Assembly (NCBI GenBank): GCA_020638735.1
Contig: JACKHZ010000008.1
Location: forward strand, 682,001 to 746,000
Origin: Planctomycetota bacterium
GTDB lineage: Bacteria > Planctomycetota > UBA1135 > UBA2386
Direction: 5' to 3'
Length of the DNA: 64,000 nucleotides
In this document: positions 52,979-61,505 of the stretch, piece after piece
Layout of the letters: each line of letters starts with the position of its first letter
Numbering within the stretch: the first letter of the stretch is position 1
Made by a program: the position numbers and the translations under genes
The notes under the pieces: model-generated
Seen by the model: only the letters and a program-made list of their open reading frames with translations
The model's database searches: none
What the model was told of the DNA's origin: nothing

Positions 52979-53018
52979 CGGCGCAAGCCGCGCGACGACG
53001 CGGGCGGCAGCTGCGCGA

Positions 53019-54416
53019 TCAGTACTCGCGCAGCCCCTTCTGCCCCGGCATCGGCACCGGATACATGCCGTCGGGACCGGCCTTCAGCGGCGCCTCGCTG
53101 TCGAGCGTCAGCTCGGCGACGCCCGGAGCGAACTCGAAGTCGCCGTTCAAGATCATGTCGTAGGTGATCTCCTTGCCGGTGTGCGACGCCATGCGCCCCA
53201 TCGACGTCACCATGCTGGTGTTGATGCCGGTGTCGACCTCGTTGTGCGGCTGGTCGTTGACGATGCGGTCGATCAGCACGTTCCACTCGTTCTGGTAGGG
53301 ATCGCGCTCGTCGTCCTTGACCTCCGACGTCCACTTGAGCTTGTTGGCGTCGATGCGCAGGCCGTCGTAGATGCGCGACGGCAGGCCGCAGTCACCGCTC
53401 GCCGACACCACCGCGTTGGCCTTGGTGCCGTGCGCGTAGCTCGAGTAGATGGTGTCGCAGCCGTCGATGCAGCGCCCGTCGAAGAACAGCTTGGCGCCGT
53501 CCTCGAACGTGTACTCGACGCCGTAGCTGTCGAAGTTCTGGTCGATGTAGGGCCCGTTGAGCCCTTCCTTGACGTGGCGGCCGCCGATGCCCTGCGCACG
53601 CACCGGGTAGGCGCCCTTCATCCAGCACAGGTGGTCGATGATGTGGATGTTGAAGTCGCTGAAGTTGCCGCCGCTCGCCCACAGGAAGCTGTGGAAGCGC
53701 TGGATCTGGTACATCAGCTCGCTGATGCCGTCGGGCTTCTTGTTGGAGCGGAAGAACGCCGCCGGGCCGTGCATGCGGTAGCCGCGCATCAGCATGATCT
53801 CGCCGAGCTCGCCGTCGTCGATGCGCTTCTTGAGCTCCTGCATGCCCTTGTTGTGGCGCGACATCAACCCGACGCCGACCTTGAGGCCCTTCGCCTTGGC
53901 GCGCTTGTTGAGCTCGAACATGCGCTTGCTGGTCGGCCCGTCGACCGACACCGGCTTCTCCATGAAGACGTTGAGGCCCTTCTCGATCGCGTAGGTGTAG
54001 TGCACCCAGCGGAACGCCGGCGGCGTGGTCAGGATGACGACGTCGCCCGGGGCGAGGCAGTCCATCGCCTTCCGGTAGGCGTCGAAGCCGACGAACTGGC
54101 GCTCGGCCGGCACGTTGACCTTGTTGCCGAAGCGCTCGGTGAGCGCGTCGGCGACGTCGGCAGGCTTGCCGGCGAACACGTCCGCGAGCGCGACCAGCTC
54201 GATCTCGGCGCCGGGCACCGACAGCGCGTTGGCCGCCGCACCGCCGCCGCGCCCGCCGCAGCCGACCATGGCGATGCGGATCTTGCCGCGGCCGGCGACG
54301 TGCACCTGCGACGGGGCTGCCGAGGCGAGCATCGTGGCCGCCGTGGCGGCGCCGGTGGTCTTCAGGAAGTCGCGACGCGACGGGGAGGACGGCGAGCGTT
54401 CGGACATGTCCGGCAT
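53019..54416 (-). CDS. TAT-exported Gfo/Idh/MocA oxidoreductase
   Basis: 465 aa from ATG 54416 (ATG 54407 is three codons later). The twin-arginine signal is SRRDFLKTTGAA, so the folded enzyme with cofactor is exported. Rossmann motif near 45-60 (KIRIAMVGCGGRGGGAAANA), the EKPVSVDG motif with the conserved Lys (FMEKPVSVDG), and the C-terminal beta-sheet domain with FNIHIIDHLCWM, the His of the usual D-H site. The family oxidises or reduces sugars and related polyols with NAD(P). Many planctomycete copies are TAT-exported like this. The substrate is unknown. Confidence 0.93.
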   Translation of the reverse strand: MPDMSERSPSSPSRRDFLKTTGAATAATMLASAAPSQVHVAGRGKIRIAMVGCGGRGGGAAANALSVPGAEIELVALADVFAGKPADVADALTERFGNKVNVPAERQFVGFDAYRKAMDCLAPGDVVILTTPPAFRWVHYTYAIEKGLNVFMEKPVSVDGPTSKRMFELNKRAKAKGLKVGVGLMSRHNKGMQELKKRIDDGELGEIMLMRGYRMHGPAAFFRSNKKPDGISELMYQIQRFHSFLWASGGNFSDFNIHIIDHLCWMKGAYPVRAQGIGGRHVKEGLNGPYIDQNFDSYGVEYTFEDGAKLFFDGRCIDGCDTIYSSYAHGTKANAVVSASGDCGLPSRIYDGLRIDANKLKWTSEVKDDERDPYQNEWNVLIDRIVNDQPHNEVDTGINTSMVTSMGRMASHTGKEITYDMILNGDFEFAPGVAELTLDSEAPLKAGPDGMYPVPMPGQKGLREY

Positions 54417-54531
54417 TGGCGCGCCAAGGCGCCCTGCTGTCAATGCGCTACGCGACCCGACGCCGGGCCGTTCTGCCGGTCGGGCCGCCTGCCAGTGCAT
54501 CCGCCCGCGCCGCTGCGGCGAAGAGCCCCCC

Positions 54532-54738
54532 ATGTTCGCCTGGATCGCCCGCCGCAAGCTCGCCCGCCGACGCCACCAGCTCGACCAGCGCTACCGGGCC
54601 CTGCTCGCCGAGGCCCGCGACCTGCAGCGCAAGGGTGACATCCGCGGCTTCGCCGCCAAGACCGCCGAGGCCGAAGCGGTCGCCGCGCAGCTCGACCAGC
54701 ACTCCGCCGCCGGGACCGACGCGCGTGCAGCCGACTGA
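54532..54738 (+). CDS. DUF6435 family small protein
   Basis: 68 aa from ATG 54532. The whole protein matches the small DUF6435 pattern: an N-terminal aromatic/basic start (MFAWIARRKLARRR), then a helix hairpin with LDQRYRALLAEARDLQRKGD, IRGFAAKTAEAEAVAAQL. The role is unknown; members are short cytosolic helical proteins. It overlaps the GTG start of the next gene by 14 bp, so both are probably cotranscribed. Confidence 0.82.
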   Translation: MFAWIARRKLARRRHQLDQRYRALLAEARDLQRKGDIRGFAAKTAEAEAVAAQLDQHSAAGTDARAAD

Positions 54739-55096
54739 GCAGAGCAAGACCTGCGCTGCCTGCGGCCGCAGCTTCGCCTGGCGCCGCCGCTGGGCGCGCT
54801 GCTGGGACGAGGTGCGCTACTGCAGCGACCGCTGCCGCCGCCACAAGCCGTCGGCGCTCGACCAGGCGCTCGAGGACAAGGTGCTCGAGCTGCTCGCGCA
54901 GCGCCAGCGCGGCGCGACGATCTGCCCGTCCGAGGCGGCGCGGGCGCTCGCCCCCGACGACTGGCGCGAGCTGATGGAGCGCACGCGGCAGGCAGCGCGG
55001 CGGCTGGTGGCGGATGGTCGGCTGCAGATCGTGCAGCGCGGCGCGGTGGTCGACCCGTCGACGGCGCGCGGGCCGATCCGGCTGCGGTTGCCGTGA
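54725..55096 (+). CDS. DUF2256-DUF3253 fusion protein
   Basis: 123 aa from GTG 54725. Residues 8-40 are DUF2256, a small zinc-ribbon-like module with paired cysteines (KTCAACGRSFAWRRRWARCW, VRYCSDRCRR). Residues 45-123 are DUF3253, a winged-helix-like domain (ATICPSEAARALAPDDWREL, RRLVADGRLQIVQRG, DPSTARGPIRLRLP). The two domains occur fused in other bacteria. A nucleic-acid-binding role is plausible but unproven. It is convergent with the NahK-like gene (10-bp gap). Confidence 0.88.
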   Translation: MQPTEQSKTCAACGRSFAWRRRWARCWDEVRYCSDRCRRHKPSALDQALEDKVLELLAQRQRGATICPSEAARALAPDDWRELMERTRQAARRLVADGRLQIVQRGAVVDPSTARGPIRLRLP

Positions 55097-55106
55097 CGCC
55101 TGCCCC

Positions 55107-56207
55107 TCAGCCCGCCACCACCGCCATCGCCTCGGCCTGCTGCTCCATCAGCTCGACCATGCGGAACTGCACCCGCGCGCGATCGAGGTTGTGCCCTTCG
55201 CGGTGCACCTTGAAGTAGACGTCGCCCGCCAGGTGATCCGCCAGGAACCGCAGCCCGATCGTGTAGGTGACCAGCCGCGCCGCGAACGGCATCAGCTCGA
55301 TCTCCTTCGACGACAGCGTGCCGCGCGTGCCGTCGAGATAGCCGTCGACCAGCGCGCGATACAGCGTCAGGTCGGTGCCGACCTTGCCGAGGTCGCGTTC
55401 GTCCTCGTCGCTGGTCGCCGCGGTGAAGCGCACCAGGTCGCCGAAGTCGTAGAGCGAATAGCCCGGCATGCAGGTGTCGAGATCGACGATGCACTTGGCG
55501 CGGCCGGTCTCGTTGCAGAACAGCACGTTGTTGAGCTTGGTGTCGCCGTGCACCGTGCGCACCGGGATCTCGCCCTTCTTCAGCAGGTCGTCGATGACGA
55601 ACGCCGTCTCGCGCCGCGTCTGCGCGAAGCGGATCTCGGTCATGCACGAACCCGCGCGATCGAGCGGATCCTCCGCCAGCGCGTCCTCGAACTGCTGCAG
55701 CCGGTACGGCGTGCTGAAGAAGCGCGGCAGCGTCTCGCGCAGGTGGCTGGCGTCCAGATCGGCGAGCTGCGACGTGAACCAGCCGAACGCGCGCGCCGCT
55801 TCGAACGCCTGCTCCGGGTTCTTGCAGTGGTCGTGGCTCTGCGTGTTCTCGATGAACGAGTAGGTGCGCCACTGGCCGCTGTCGGCGACCAGGTAGCTGC
55901 GCTTCTCGCGCGTCGACACCAGGTCGAGCACCTTGAAGCCATCGAGCGTCTTCTTGCCGGCCATCTTGCGGCGCAGGTGCTTGCTGACCGTCTCGATGTT
56001 GTGCATCACCGCCGGGATGTCGTGGAACACCTTGTCGTTCATGCGCTGGTGCAGGTAGCGGCGGTCCTTGCCGTCCTGTCGCCACGTCGAGACGAAGGTG
56101 TCGTGGATGTGCCCGCGCTGCAGCGGCTTGATCTCGAGCAGCTCGCCGTCGAGCGCGAAGCGTTGCACCGCCTGCCGCAGCGCCTGGTCGTCGGGGGTCT
56201 TGTTCAT
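55107..56207 (-). CDS. Aminoglycoside-phosphotransferase-fold kinase, NahK-like
   Basis: 366 aa from ATG 56207, overlapping the HIT stop as ATGA. APH/choline-kinase fold: Brenner-type motif H220-G-D222-T-K-L-N-N (VHGDTKLNNVLF) and the metal-binding D242-L-D244 in CIVDLDTCMPGYSLYDFGDL. The arrangement and length resemble N-acetylhexosamine 1-kinases (NahK, mucin/milk-glycan salvage). It would phosphorylate GlcNAc/GalNAc or a similar sugar at C1. The partner HIT protein may process a nucleotide product. Alternative: another small-molecule kinase of this fold. Confidence 0.87.
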   Translation of the reverse strand: MNKTPDDQALRQAVQRFALDGELLEIKPLQRGHIHDTFVSTWRQDGKDRRYLHQRMNDKVFHDIPAVMHNIETVSKHLRRKMAGKKTLDGFKVLDLVSTREKRSYLVADSGQWRTYSFIENTQSHDHCKNPEQAFEAARAFGWFTSQLADLDASHLRETLPRFFSTPYRLQQFEDALAEDPLDRAGSCMTEIRFAQTRRETAFVIDDLLKKGEIPVRTVHGDTKLNNVLFCNETGRAKCIVDLDTCMPGYSLYDFGDLVRFTAATSDEDERDLGKVGTDLTLYRALVDGYLDGTRGTLSSKEIELMPFAARLVTYTIGLRFLADHLAGDVYFKVHREGHNLDRARVQFRMVELMEQQAEAMAVVAG

Positions 56208-56533
56208 CGCAGCGGCTCGCCGGCGTTGACGTGGAAGTGCAGGTGCTTGCTGTCCTGGTATTCGCCCAGGTTGGTCAAGACGCGCGCCTTGCCGTGCCCC
56301 AGCTCGACCTCGCGGGCGACGTCGCGCACCACCGCCAGCACCTTGTGCACCAGCGATTCGTCGGCACTACCGAGATCGGTCAGCGACGGCACGTGCTGCT
56401 TCGGGATCACGACGATGTGCACCGGCCAGAACGGCCGCGTGTGGTGATAGGCGAGCACCTCGGGCGTCTCGCGCACGACCCGCACCTGCGTGCGGCCGCT
56501 CATCACCTCGTCACAGTAGAAGTCCGACGTCAT
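56204..56533 (-). CDS. HIT family protein (nucleotide hydrolase/transferase)
   Basis: 109 aa from ATG 56533; longer frames reach 56641 without support. The HIT signature is H-L-H-F-H (SKHLHFHVNAGEP), with an upstream PFWPVHIVVIPKQHVPSLTD segment that matches the family's first half (HxLxIPKxH). Members hydrolyse nucleotide phosphoramidates or transfer nucleotides. The stop overlaps the start of the NahK-like kinase by four bases, so the two probably act on related substrates. Confidence 0.9.
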   Translation of the reverse strand: MTSDFYCDEVMSGRTQVRVVRETPEVLAYHHTRPFWPVHIVVIPKQHVPSLTDLGSADESLVHKVLAVVRDVAREVELGHGKARVLTNLGEYQDSKHLHFHVNAGEPLR

Positions 56534-56630
56534 CTGGAGCGGGATCGAACGGGTCGCCCCGGCCCGGGGCAAGCGGGCAGAACGGCGGTTGCGGCGGGGC
56601 GCAGCGGGCGCACGACACGAGACACGCCCC

Positions 56631-56659
56631 GTGACACCCATGCCAACGCGGCCTACGGT
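56631..56659 (+). promoter_or_regulatory. Promoter of the arylamine N-acetyltransferase gene
   Basis: GTGACA (56631-56636), 17-nt spacer, TACGGT (56654-56659), then 7 nt to GTG 56667. This is a good sigma-70 type promoter giving a leaderless mRNA. It decides the GTG start over the upstream in-frame ATG at 56640, which lies in the spacer. Confidence 0.5.
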
Positions 56660-56666
56660 CCGCGGC

Positions 56667-57500
56667 GTGAGCCCCGAAGCCCCGTTTGCGACGCCCGAGC
56701 AAGTCGCCCGCTACCTCGCCCGCGTCGGCGTCGACGCTGCCGCCACCACCGCCGGGCCGACCGGCGCCCTGCTGGCGACGCTGCACGAAGCCCACCTGCG
56801 CGCGATCCCGTTCGAGAACCTCGAGATCCACCTCGGCCGGCCGATGCGCATCGAGCCGGACGCGCTGTTCGAGGACCTCGTCGACCGGCGCCGCGGCGGC
56901 TACTGCTTCCAGATGAACGAGCTGCTGGCGCTGGTGCTGACCGCGCTCGGCTTCCGCGTCGAACGCTTCGCCGCGCGCGTCTGGTTCGGCAACCCGATGC
57001 CGCTGCCGCCGCGCTCGCACCAGTGCCTGCGCGTCACCGACGGCGCCGGCGGGCGCTGGTTCTGCGACGTCGGCTTCGGCGGCGCGACGCCGCTCTTGCC
57101 GGTGCCGTGGCGCTTCGACGCCCCGTGCGAGCAGCCGCTGTCGGACTACCGGCTGACGCGACATGCGAAGCACGGCGTGATGGTGCAGACCAGGCTGCCG
57201 AGCGAACGCAGCGCCGCGGACGCGTGGCAGGACATGATCTCGTTCGACGAGCTCGAGCAGTTCCCGATCGACTTCAAGCTCGCCAACTTCGCGATCTCGA
57301 CGATGCCGGGCTCCAAGTTCGTCGTGCAGCGGCTGGCGTCGTTCGTCGTCGGCGACACGCGCATGAACGTGCAGGACGGCGCGCTGCGACGCATCCGCCC
57401 GGCCGGCGTGACGGTCGACACGCTGGCTCCCGCCGACGAGGCGCGGCTGCTGCGCGAGACGTTCGGACTCGACCTGCCGCCGGCCCTGCCGTGGCTGTGA
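56667..57500 (+). CDS. Arylamine N-acetyltransferase
   Basis: 277 aa from GTG 56667. Catalytic triad visible: C80 in RRRGGYCFQMNELL, H118 in RSHQCLRV, D134 in WFCDVGFGGA. The N-terminal motif AIPFENLEIHLGRP is also conserved. The enzyme transfers acetyl from acetyl-CoA to aromatic amines or hydrazines; in some bacteria related enzymes work in polyketide or lipid pathways. The family's usual length is about 275 aa. It stands alone between a HIT/kinase pair on the other strand and a Sel1 lipoprotein. Confidence 0.95.
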   Translation: MSPEAPFATPEQVARYLARVGVDAAATTAGPTGALLATLHEAHLRAIPFENLEIHLGRPMRIEPDALFEDLVDRRRGGYCFQMNELLALVLTALGFRVERFAARVWFGNPMPLPPRSHQCLRVTDGAGGRWFCDVGFGGATPLLPVPWRFDAPCEQPLSDYRLTRHAKHGVMVQTRLPSERSAADAWQDMISFDELEQFPIDFKLANFAISTMPGSKFVVQRLASFVVGDTRMNVQDGALRRIRPAGVTVDTLAPADEARLLRETFGLDLPPALPWL

Positions 57501-57595
57501 CGGCCCCCGCCGCGTGAAGATCCCTTCACGTCGGATCCGAGTTCTTCACCCAAAACGCCCACATCCGCGACATGGCCCGCGCCGATACGGCCGCC

Positions 57596-58432
57596 ATGAA
57601 GGGAACGAAGGGTCGTCATCGGTCTCGTTTCGCAACGGCGCTCGCGCTCGCCTGCTTCGCCGGCTGCGCCGCCGGACCGCGCACCTACACGCCGGAGTCG
57701 CTGCAGCAGGCGGCGCGCGACGGCGATGCCATCGCGCAGTACATGTTGGCCCTGGCCATCGACAACGGTGAGTTCGGCACGCGCGACGCGAGCGCCGCCG
57801 CGAGCTGGTACGAGCGCGCCGCGCTGCAGGGCCACCTCGCCGCACAGAACAACCTCGGGCTCATGCACTGCACCGGCGACGGCGTGCCGCTGTCGTACGA
57901 ACAGGCGCTGCGGTGGTTCTCGACAGCTGCCGAACACGACTACGCCAAGGCGCAGAGCAACCTCGGTGTGCTGTATCTGTACGGCCGCGGCACCGCGCAG
58001 GACCTGCCGCGCGCCCGGCAGCTGTTCACGGCGGCCGCGAGGCAAGGCGACGCCCGCGCGCAGACGCTGATCGGCTCGATGCTCTACGAAGGCGTCGGCG
58101 GACCGATCGATCACGCGGCGGCGGCGCCGTGGTACGAGCAGGCCTCGGCGCAGGGCATCGCCTCGGCGCAGCACCGCTTCGGGCTGATGCTGCTGCGCGG
58201 CGACGGCGTGGCGCGCGACGACGCGCGCGGCGCGCAGCTGCTGACGGCCGCCGCCGAGAAGGGCATCCCGGCCGCCCAGCACGACCTGGCGCTGTGCTAC
58301 GCGCGCGGCCAGGGCGTGCCGCAGGACCGCGCCAAGGCCGACGCCTGGCTCGACCGCGCCGCCGCCAGCGGCTTGCCGCTCGCCGTCGAGCGCCAGCGCG
58401 CCGTCGCGTCGGTCGCCGCCCCGGCCCGCTGA
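57596..58432 (+). CDS. Sel1-repeat (TPR-like) lipoprotein
   Basis: 278 aa from ATG 57596 (an in-frame ATG at 57572 is possible). Signal with lipobox-like FAGC at residue 24. Six Sel1 repeats of about 36 residues follow (AASWYERAALQGHLAAQNNL, ALRWFSTAAEHDYAKAQSNL, ARQLFTAAARQGDARAQTLI, AKADAWLDRAAASG). Sel1 repeats stack into superhelices that bind proteins in signalling or envelope quality control. Convergent with the gene at 58440 (7-bp gap). Confidence 0.9.
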   Translation: MKGTKGRHRSRFATALALACFAGCAAGPRTYTPESLQQAARDGDAIAQYMLALAIDNGEFGTRDASAAASWYERAALQGHLAAQNNLGLMHCTGDGVPLSYEQALRWFSTAAEHDYAKAQSNLGVLYLYGRGTAQDLPRARQLFTAAARQGDARAQTLIGSMLYEGVGGPIDHAAAAPWYEQASAQGIASAQHRFGLMLLRGDGVARDDARGAQLLTAAAEKGIPAAQHDLALCYARGQGVPQDRAKADAWLDRAAASGLPLAVERQRAVASVAAPAR

Positions 58433-58439
58433 GCACGCG

Positions 58440-59429
58440 TCAGTCGCCGGCCAGCTGCGCCGCTTCCTCGGCGAGTTGCTCGAGTCCGCGCTTGCCGCGC
58501 AGCAGCTTCGCCCAGCCGCGCATCGCCGCGCGCACGTCGCCGCCGTCCGCGGCGACGTTGCGCGCCGCCTCGACGATCGTCGCCAGGTTGCCGAACCACG
58601 AACCATGGTTGCCCGGCCGCTCGAGCGTCGTGCGCCACTTCTCGCGCTGCTTGTCGAGCAGCGCCGACAGCGCCGGCGCCAACGACGCGCGGGAGTGCGG
58701 GTAGTGCCTGCGGATGTAGTCGAGCGCGTGCTCACCCCAGCCGGTGCCGAGCAGCTTCTGCATCTCGCCGTCGAGGTCGGGCAGCGCGGCGATCTTGTCG
58801 AGGCAGGCCTGCTGCACCCCCGGATCGCGCGAATGCTCGAACTGGATCAGCTGCCACAGCGCCGGCTCCGCAGGCAGCTTCGCCCACTCGTCGCGCTGCC
58901 ACTTCGCCTGCTCGTCGGCGTACTCGCGGTCGCGCTCCAGCGCCTTCTGGATCGAGCGCTGCCGCTGCGCCTGCAGCTGCATCCAGGCCACCGCCAAGAC
59001 CGCGTAGGCGGCGCCGCCGACCGCCGCGACCAGCCACATGCCGACGGCAGCGGCCGCCGTGTCCGGCGCCGCCAACGGCGCCCACAGCACCAGGACCCCG
59101 CCGGCGACGGTCACGCCGATACCGAGCCGCGCCCAGATGCGCGACTTGCGGTCGCCGGCCATGATCGGCAGCACCACCAGGGCGAGGAACAGCGCCGGCA
59201 GCGACGCGAAGAGCGGCCAACGCGGCGTCCCGGCGGCGACTGCCGCGTCGGCGAAGCTGCCGCCGAGCCCCGCCACCAGCAGGGCCACGACCACCGCCAG
59301 CGCCAACGGCGCGGTGACCATGTGCGCCCCGACCGGACCTTCGGGCCCCCAGCGCTGCTTGGAGAAGCCGACGCCGCACAGCACCGCCGCCGCCGGCACG
59401 AACAGGATGGATGCGATCAGTTCCGCCAT
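58440..59429 (-). CDS. Membrane protein of unknown function
   Basis: 329 aa from ATG 59429, preferred over ATG 59441 because the bipartite element (copy C) then lies at leaderless-promoter distance. Four transmembrane segments in the first 150 residues (LIASILFVPAAAVLCGV; LALAVVVALLVAGLGG; PLFASLPALFLALVVLPIM; and a later pair around GVLVLWAPLAA and MWLVAAVGGAAYAVLAVAWM), then a charged helical cytoplasmic domain (RSIQKALERDREYADEQAKW, PALSALLDKQREKWRT). The family is not recognised. Confidence 0.78.
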   Translation of the reverse strand: MAELIASILFVPAAAVLCGVGFSKQRWGPEGPVGAHMVTAPLALAVVVALLVAGLGGSFADAAVAAGTPRWPLFASLPALFLALVVLPIMAGDRKSRIWARLGIGVTVAGGVLVLWAPLAAPDTAAAAVGMWLVAAVGGAAYAVLAVAWMQLQAQRQRSIQKALERDREYADEQAKWQRDEWAKLPAEPALWQLIQFEHSRDPGVQQACLDKIAALPDLDGEMQKLLGTGWGEHALDYIRRHYPHSRASLAPALSALLDKQREKWRTTLERPGNHGSWFGNLATIVEAARNVAADGGDVRAAMRGWAKLLRGKRGLEQLAEEAAQLAGD

Positions 59430-59466
59430 GGTCACGGTCATCCGGAGCGTCGCCCCGACGTGGCAG
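59430..59466 (-). promoter_or_regulatory. Bipartite promoter-like element, copy C
   Basis: On the minus strand CTGCCAC (59466-59460), 11 nt, GCTCCGGATGACC (59448-59436), then GATGAC is 7 nt before ATG 59429. Internal spacing equals copies A and B. Here the ATG inside the element is in frame with the gene, so the micro-ORF seen in A and B is absent. Confidence 0.5.
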
Positions 59467-59539
59467 CGGATCGTCCGCCCCGCACGGGTCCGCTGGCAAC
59501 TGGCGTTTTGCGCCCCGGAGCGGTAGGCAAGTGGCCCTC

Positions 59540-61492
59540 ATGTCCGACTCCGTGATGGTTACGCTCCCCGACGGCAGCCAGAAGCAGGCCGCGGCGGGCA
59601 CTTCGATCTTCGACTTCGTCAAGGCCTCGATCGGCCCGGGCCTCGCCAAGGCCGCGTTCTTCGCCAAGCTCGACGGCGAGCCGGTGGACCTGACGCGCAC
59701 GATCGACCGCGACAGCAAGCTGGAGATCGTCACCACCAAGAACGAGGAGGCGCTCGAGGTCGCGCGCCACGACGCCGCGCACGTGATGGCCAGCGTCGTG
59801 CAGAAGCTCTACCCGGGCACCCAGGTGACCATCGGTCCGTCGATCGAGGACGGCTTCTACTACGACTTCGCCCGCGAGACGCCGTTCACGCCGGAGGACC
59901 TGGAGAAGATCGAGGCGGCGACCAACGCGGCGATCGCCGAAGACATGCCGTTCGAGCGTTCGGAGGTGTCGATGGACGACGCCATCGCGATGTTCGAAGG
60001 CATGGGCGAGACCTACAAGGTCGAGATCGTCAAGGACATCGCCGCGCGCGGCGCCAAGACGCTGACGCTCTACCGCCACGGCGACTGGGTCGACTTCTGC
60101 CTCGGCCCGCACGGCCCGTCGACCGGCCGCATCGGCATCGTCAAGCTGCTGTCGGTGGCCGGCGCGTATTGGCGCGGCGACAGCAACAACGCGATGCTGC
60201 AGCGCATCTACGGCACCGCCTTCTTCGACAAGAAGGCCCTCGAGGCGCACCTGCACAAGCTCGAGGAGGTCAAGAAGCGCGACCACCGTCGCCTCGGCCC
60301 GGCGCTCGGCCTGTTCGCGTTCCACGAGTTCGCGCCGGGCGCGCCGTTCTGGCTGCCCAACGGCGTGACGGTCTACAACGTGCTCGAGGACGCGATGCGG
60401 CGCCTCGTCAACAAGAACGGCTACCTCGAGGTCAAGACGCCGCTGCTGTTCAACAAGCGGCTGTGGGAGACCTCGGGGCACTGGGGCAAGTACCGCGAGA
60501 ACATGTTCCTCGTCGTCGACAGCGAGTCGGACGAGAAGCTGTCGCTCGAGGACCGGTGCTCGTTCTCGCTGAAGCCGATGAACTGCCCGTCGCACCACCT
60601 GATCTACCGCATGCAGAAGCGCAGCTACCGCGAGCTGCCGCTGCGCTACTACACGACCGACGCGCTGCATCGCAACGAGGCGTCGGGCTCGCTCGGCGGC
60701 CTGACCCGCGTGCGGCAGTTCGAGCAGGACGACTCGCACATCTACCTGATGGAGTCGCAGGTCACCGCCGAGGTGCTGCGCATCTTCGAGCTGATGAAGA
60801 TCGCCTACGGCGCCTTCGGGCTCGAGTTCGAGGCGACCTTCTCGACGCGGCCGGAGCAGCGCATCGGCGACGACGCGATGTGGGACCGCGCCGAGGGCCT
60901 GTTGAAGCAGGCGCTCGACGAGATGGGGCTCAAGTACGGCCTCAACCCGGGCGACGGCGCGTTCTACGGGCCGAAGATCGACATGCTGGTGACCGACTCG
61001 CTCGGTCGCAAGTGGCAGACCTGCACGATCCAGCTCGACTACGCGGCGCCGGAGCGCTTCGACCTGACCTACCAGGGCGAGGACAACACGCTGCACCGCC
61101 CGGTCGTCATCCACCGCGCGATCTACGGCTCGTTCGAGCGCTTCATGGCGATCCTCACCGAGCACTACGCCGGCGCGTTCCCGACCTGGCTGGCGCCGGT
61201 GCAGGCGCGCGTGCTGTGTGTGTCGGACCGCTTCAACGAGTGGGGCCACACGGTCGCGCAGCAGCTGCAGGGCATGGGCCTGCGCGTCGAGTTCGACGAG
61301 TCGTCGGAGAAGCTCGGCGCCAAGATCCGCCAGGCGCAGCTGGACAAGATCCCCTACGCGTTGGTGATCGGCGACAAGGAGGTCCAGGCCAAGGGCGTCA
61401 CGCCGCGCCGCCGCGGCGGCGAGGACCTGTCGCTGATGCCGCTCGAGCAGTTCGCCGCGCAGTTCGCCGCCGAGGCGAAGCCGCCGTTCTGA
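59540..61492 (+). CDS. thrS: Threonyl-tRNA synthetase
   Basis: 650 aa from ATG 59540 (GTG 59531 is also in frame). N-terminal TGS domain (about 1-62), editing domain with HDAAHVMASVVQKLYPG and the Cys/His motif DFCLGPHGPSTGRIG, then the class II core: motif 1 region, motif 2 HRNEASGSLGGLTRVRQFEQ, zinc ligands Cys (NCPSHHLIYRM) and two later His (DDSHIYL; VVIHRAIYGSFERF). C-terminal anticodon-binding domain (ARVLCVSDRFNEWGHTVAQQ). It charges tRNA-Thr and clears mischarged Ser. It is divergent from the membrane protein at 58440-59429; the 110 bp between their starts hold copy C of the bipartite element. Confidence 0.97.
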   Translation: MSDSVMVTLPDGSQKQAAAGTSIFDFVKASIGPGLAKAAFFAKLDGEPVDLTRTIDRDSKLEIVTTKNEEALEVARHDAAHVMASVVQKLYPGTQVTIGPSIEDGFYYDFARETPFTPEDLEKIEAATNAAIAEDMPFERSEVSMDDAIAMFEGMGETYKVEIVKDIAARGAKTLTLYRHGDWVDFCLGPHGPSTGRIGIVKLLSVAGAYWRGDSNNAMLQRIYGTAFFDKKALEAHLHKLEEVKKRDHRRLGPALGLFAFHEFAPGAPFWLPNGVTVYNVLEDAMRRLVNKNGYLEVKTPLLFNKRLWETSGHWGKYRENMFLVVDSESDEKLSLEDRCSFSLKPMNCPSHHLIYRMQKRSYRELPLRYYTTDALHRNEASGSLGGLTRVRQFEQDDSHIYLMESQVTAEVLRIFELMKIAYGAFGLEFEATFSTRPEQRIGDDAMWDRAEGLLKQALDEMGLKYGLNPGDGAFYGPKIDMLVTDSLGRKWQTCTIQLDYAAPERFDLTYQGEDNTLHRPVVIHRAIYGSFERFMAILTEHYAGAFPTWLAPVQARVLCVSDRFNEWGHTVAQQLQGMGLRVEFDESSEKLGAKIRQAQLDKIPYALVIGDKEVQAKGVTPRRRGGEDLSLMPLEQFAAQFAAEAKPPF

Positions 61493-61505
61493 GCGGCGAC
61501 GCCCC

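Noticed and set aside
56531..56543. GCTCCAGATGAC at the HIT start, similar to the second half of the bipartite element
   Set aside because: One mismatch and, at the right distance upstream, no CTGCCAC. The ATG here is simply the HIT start codon.
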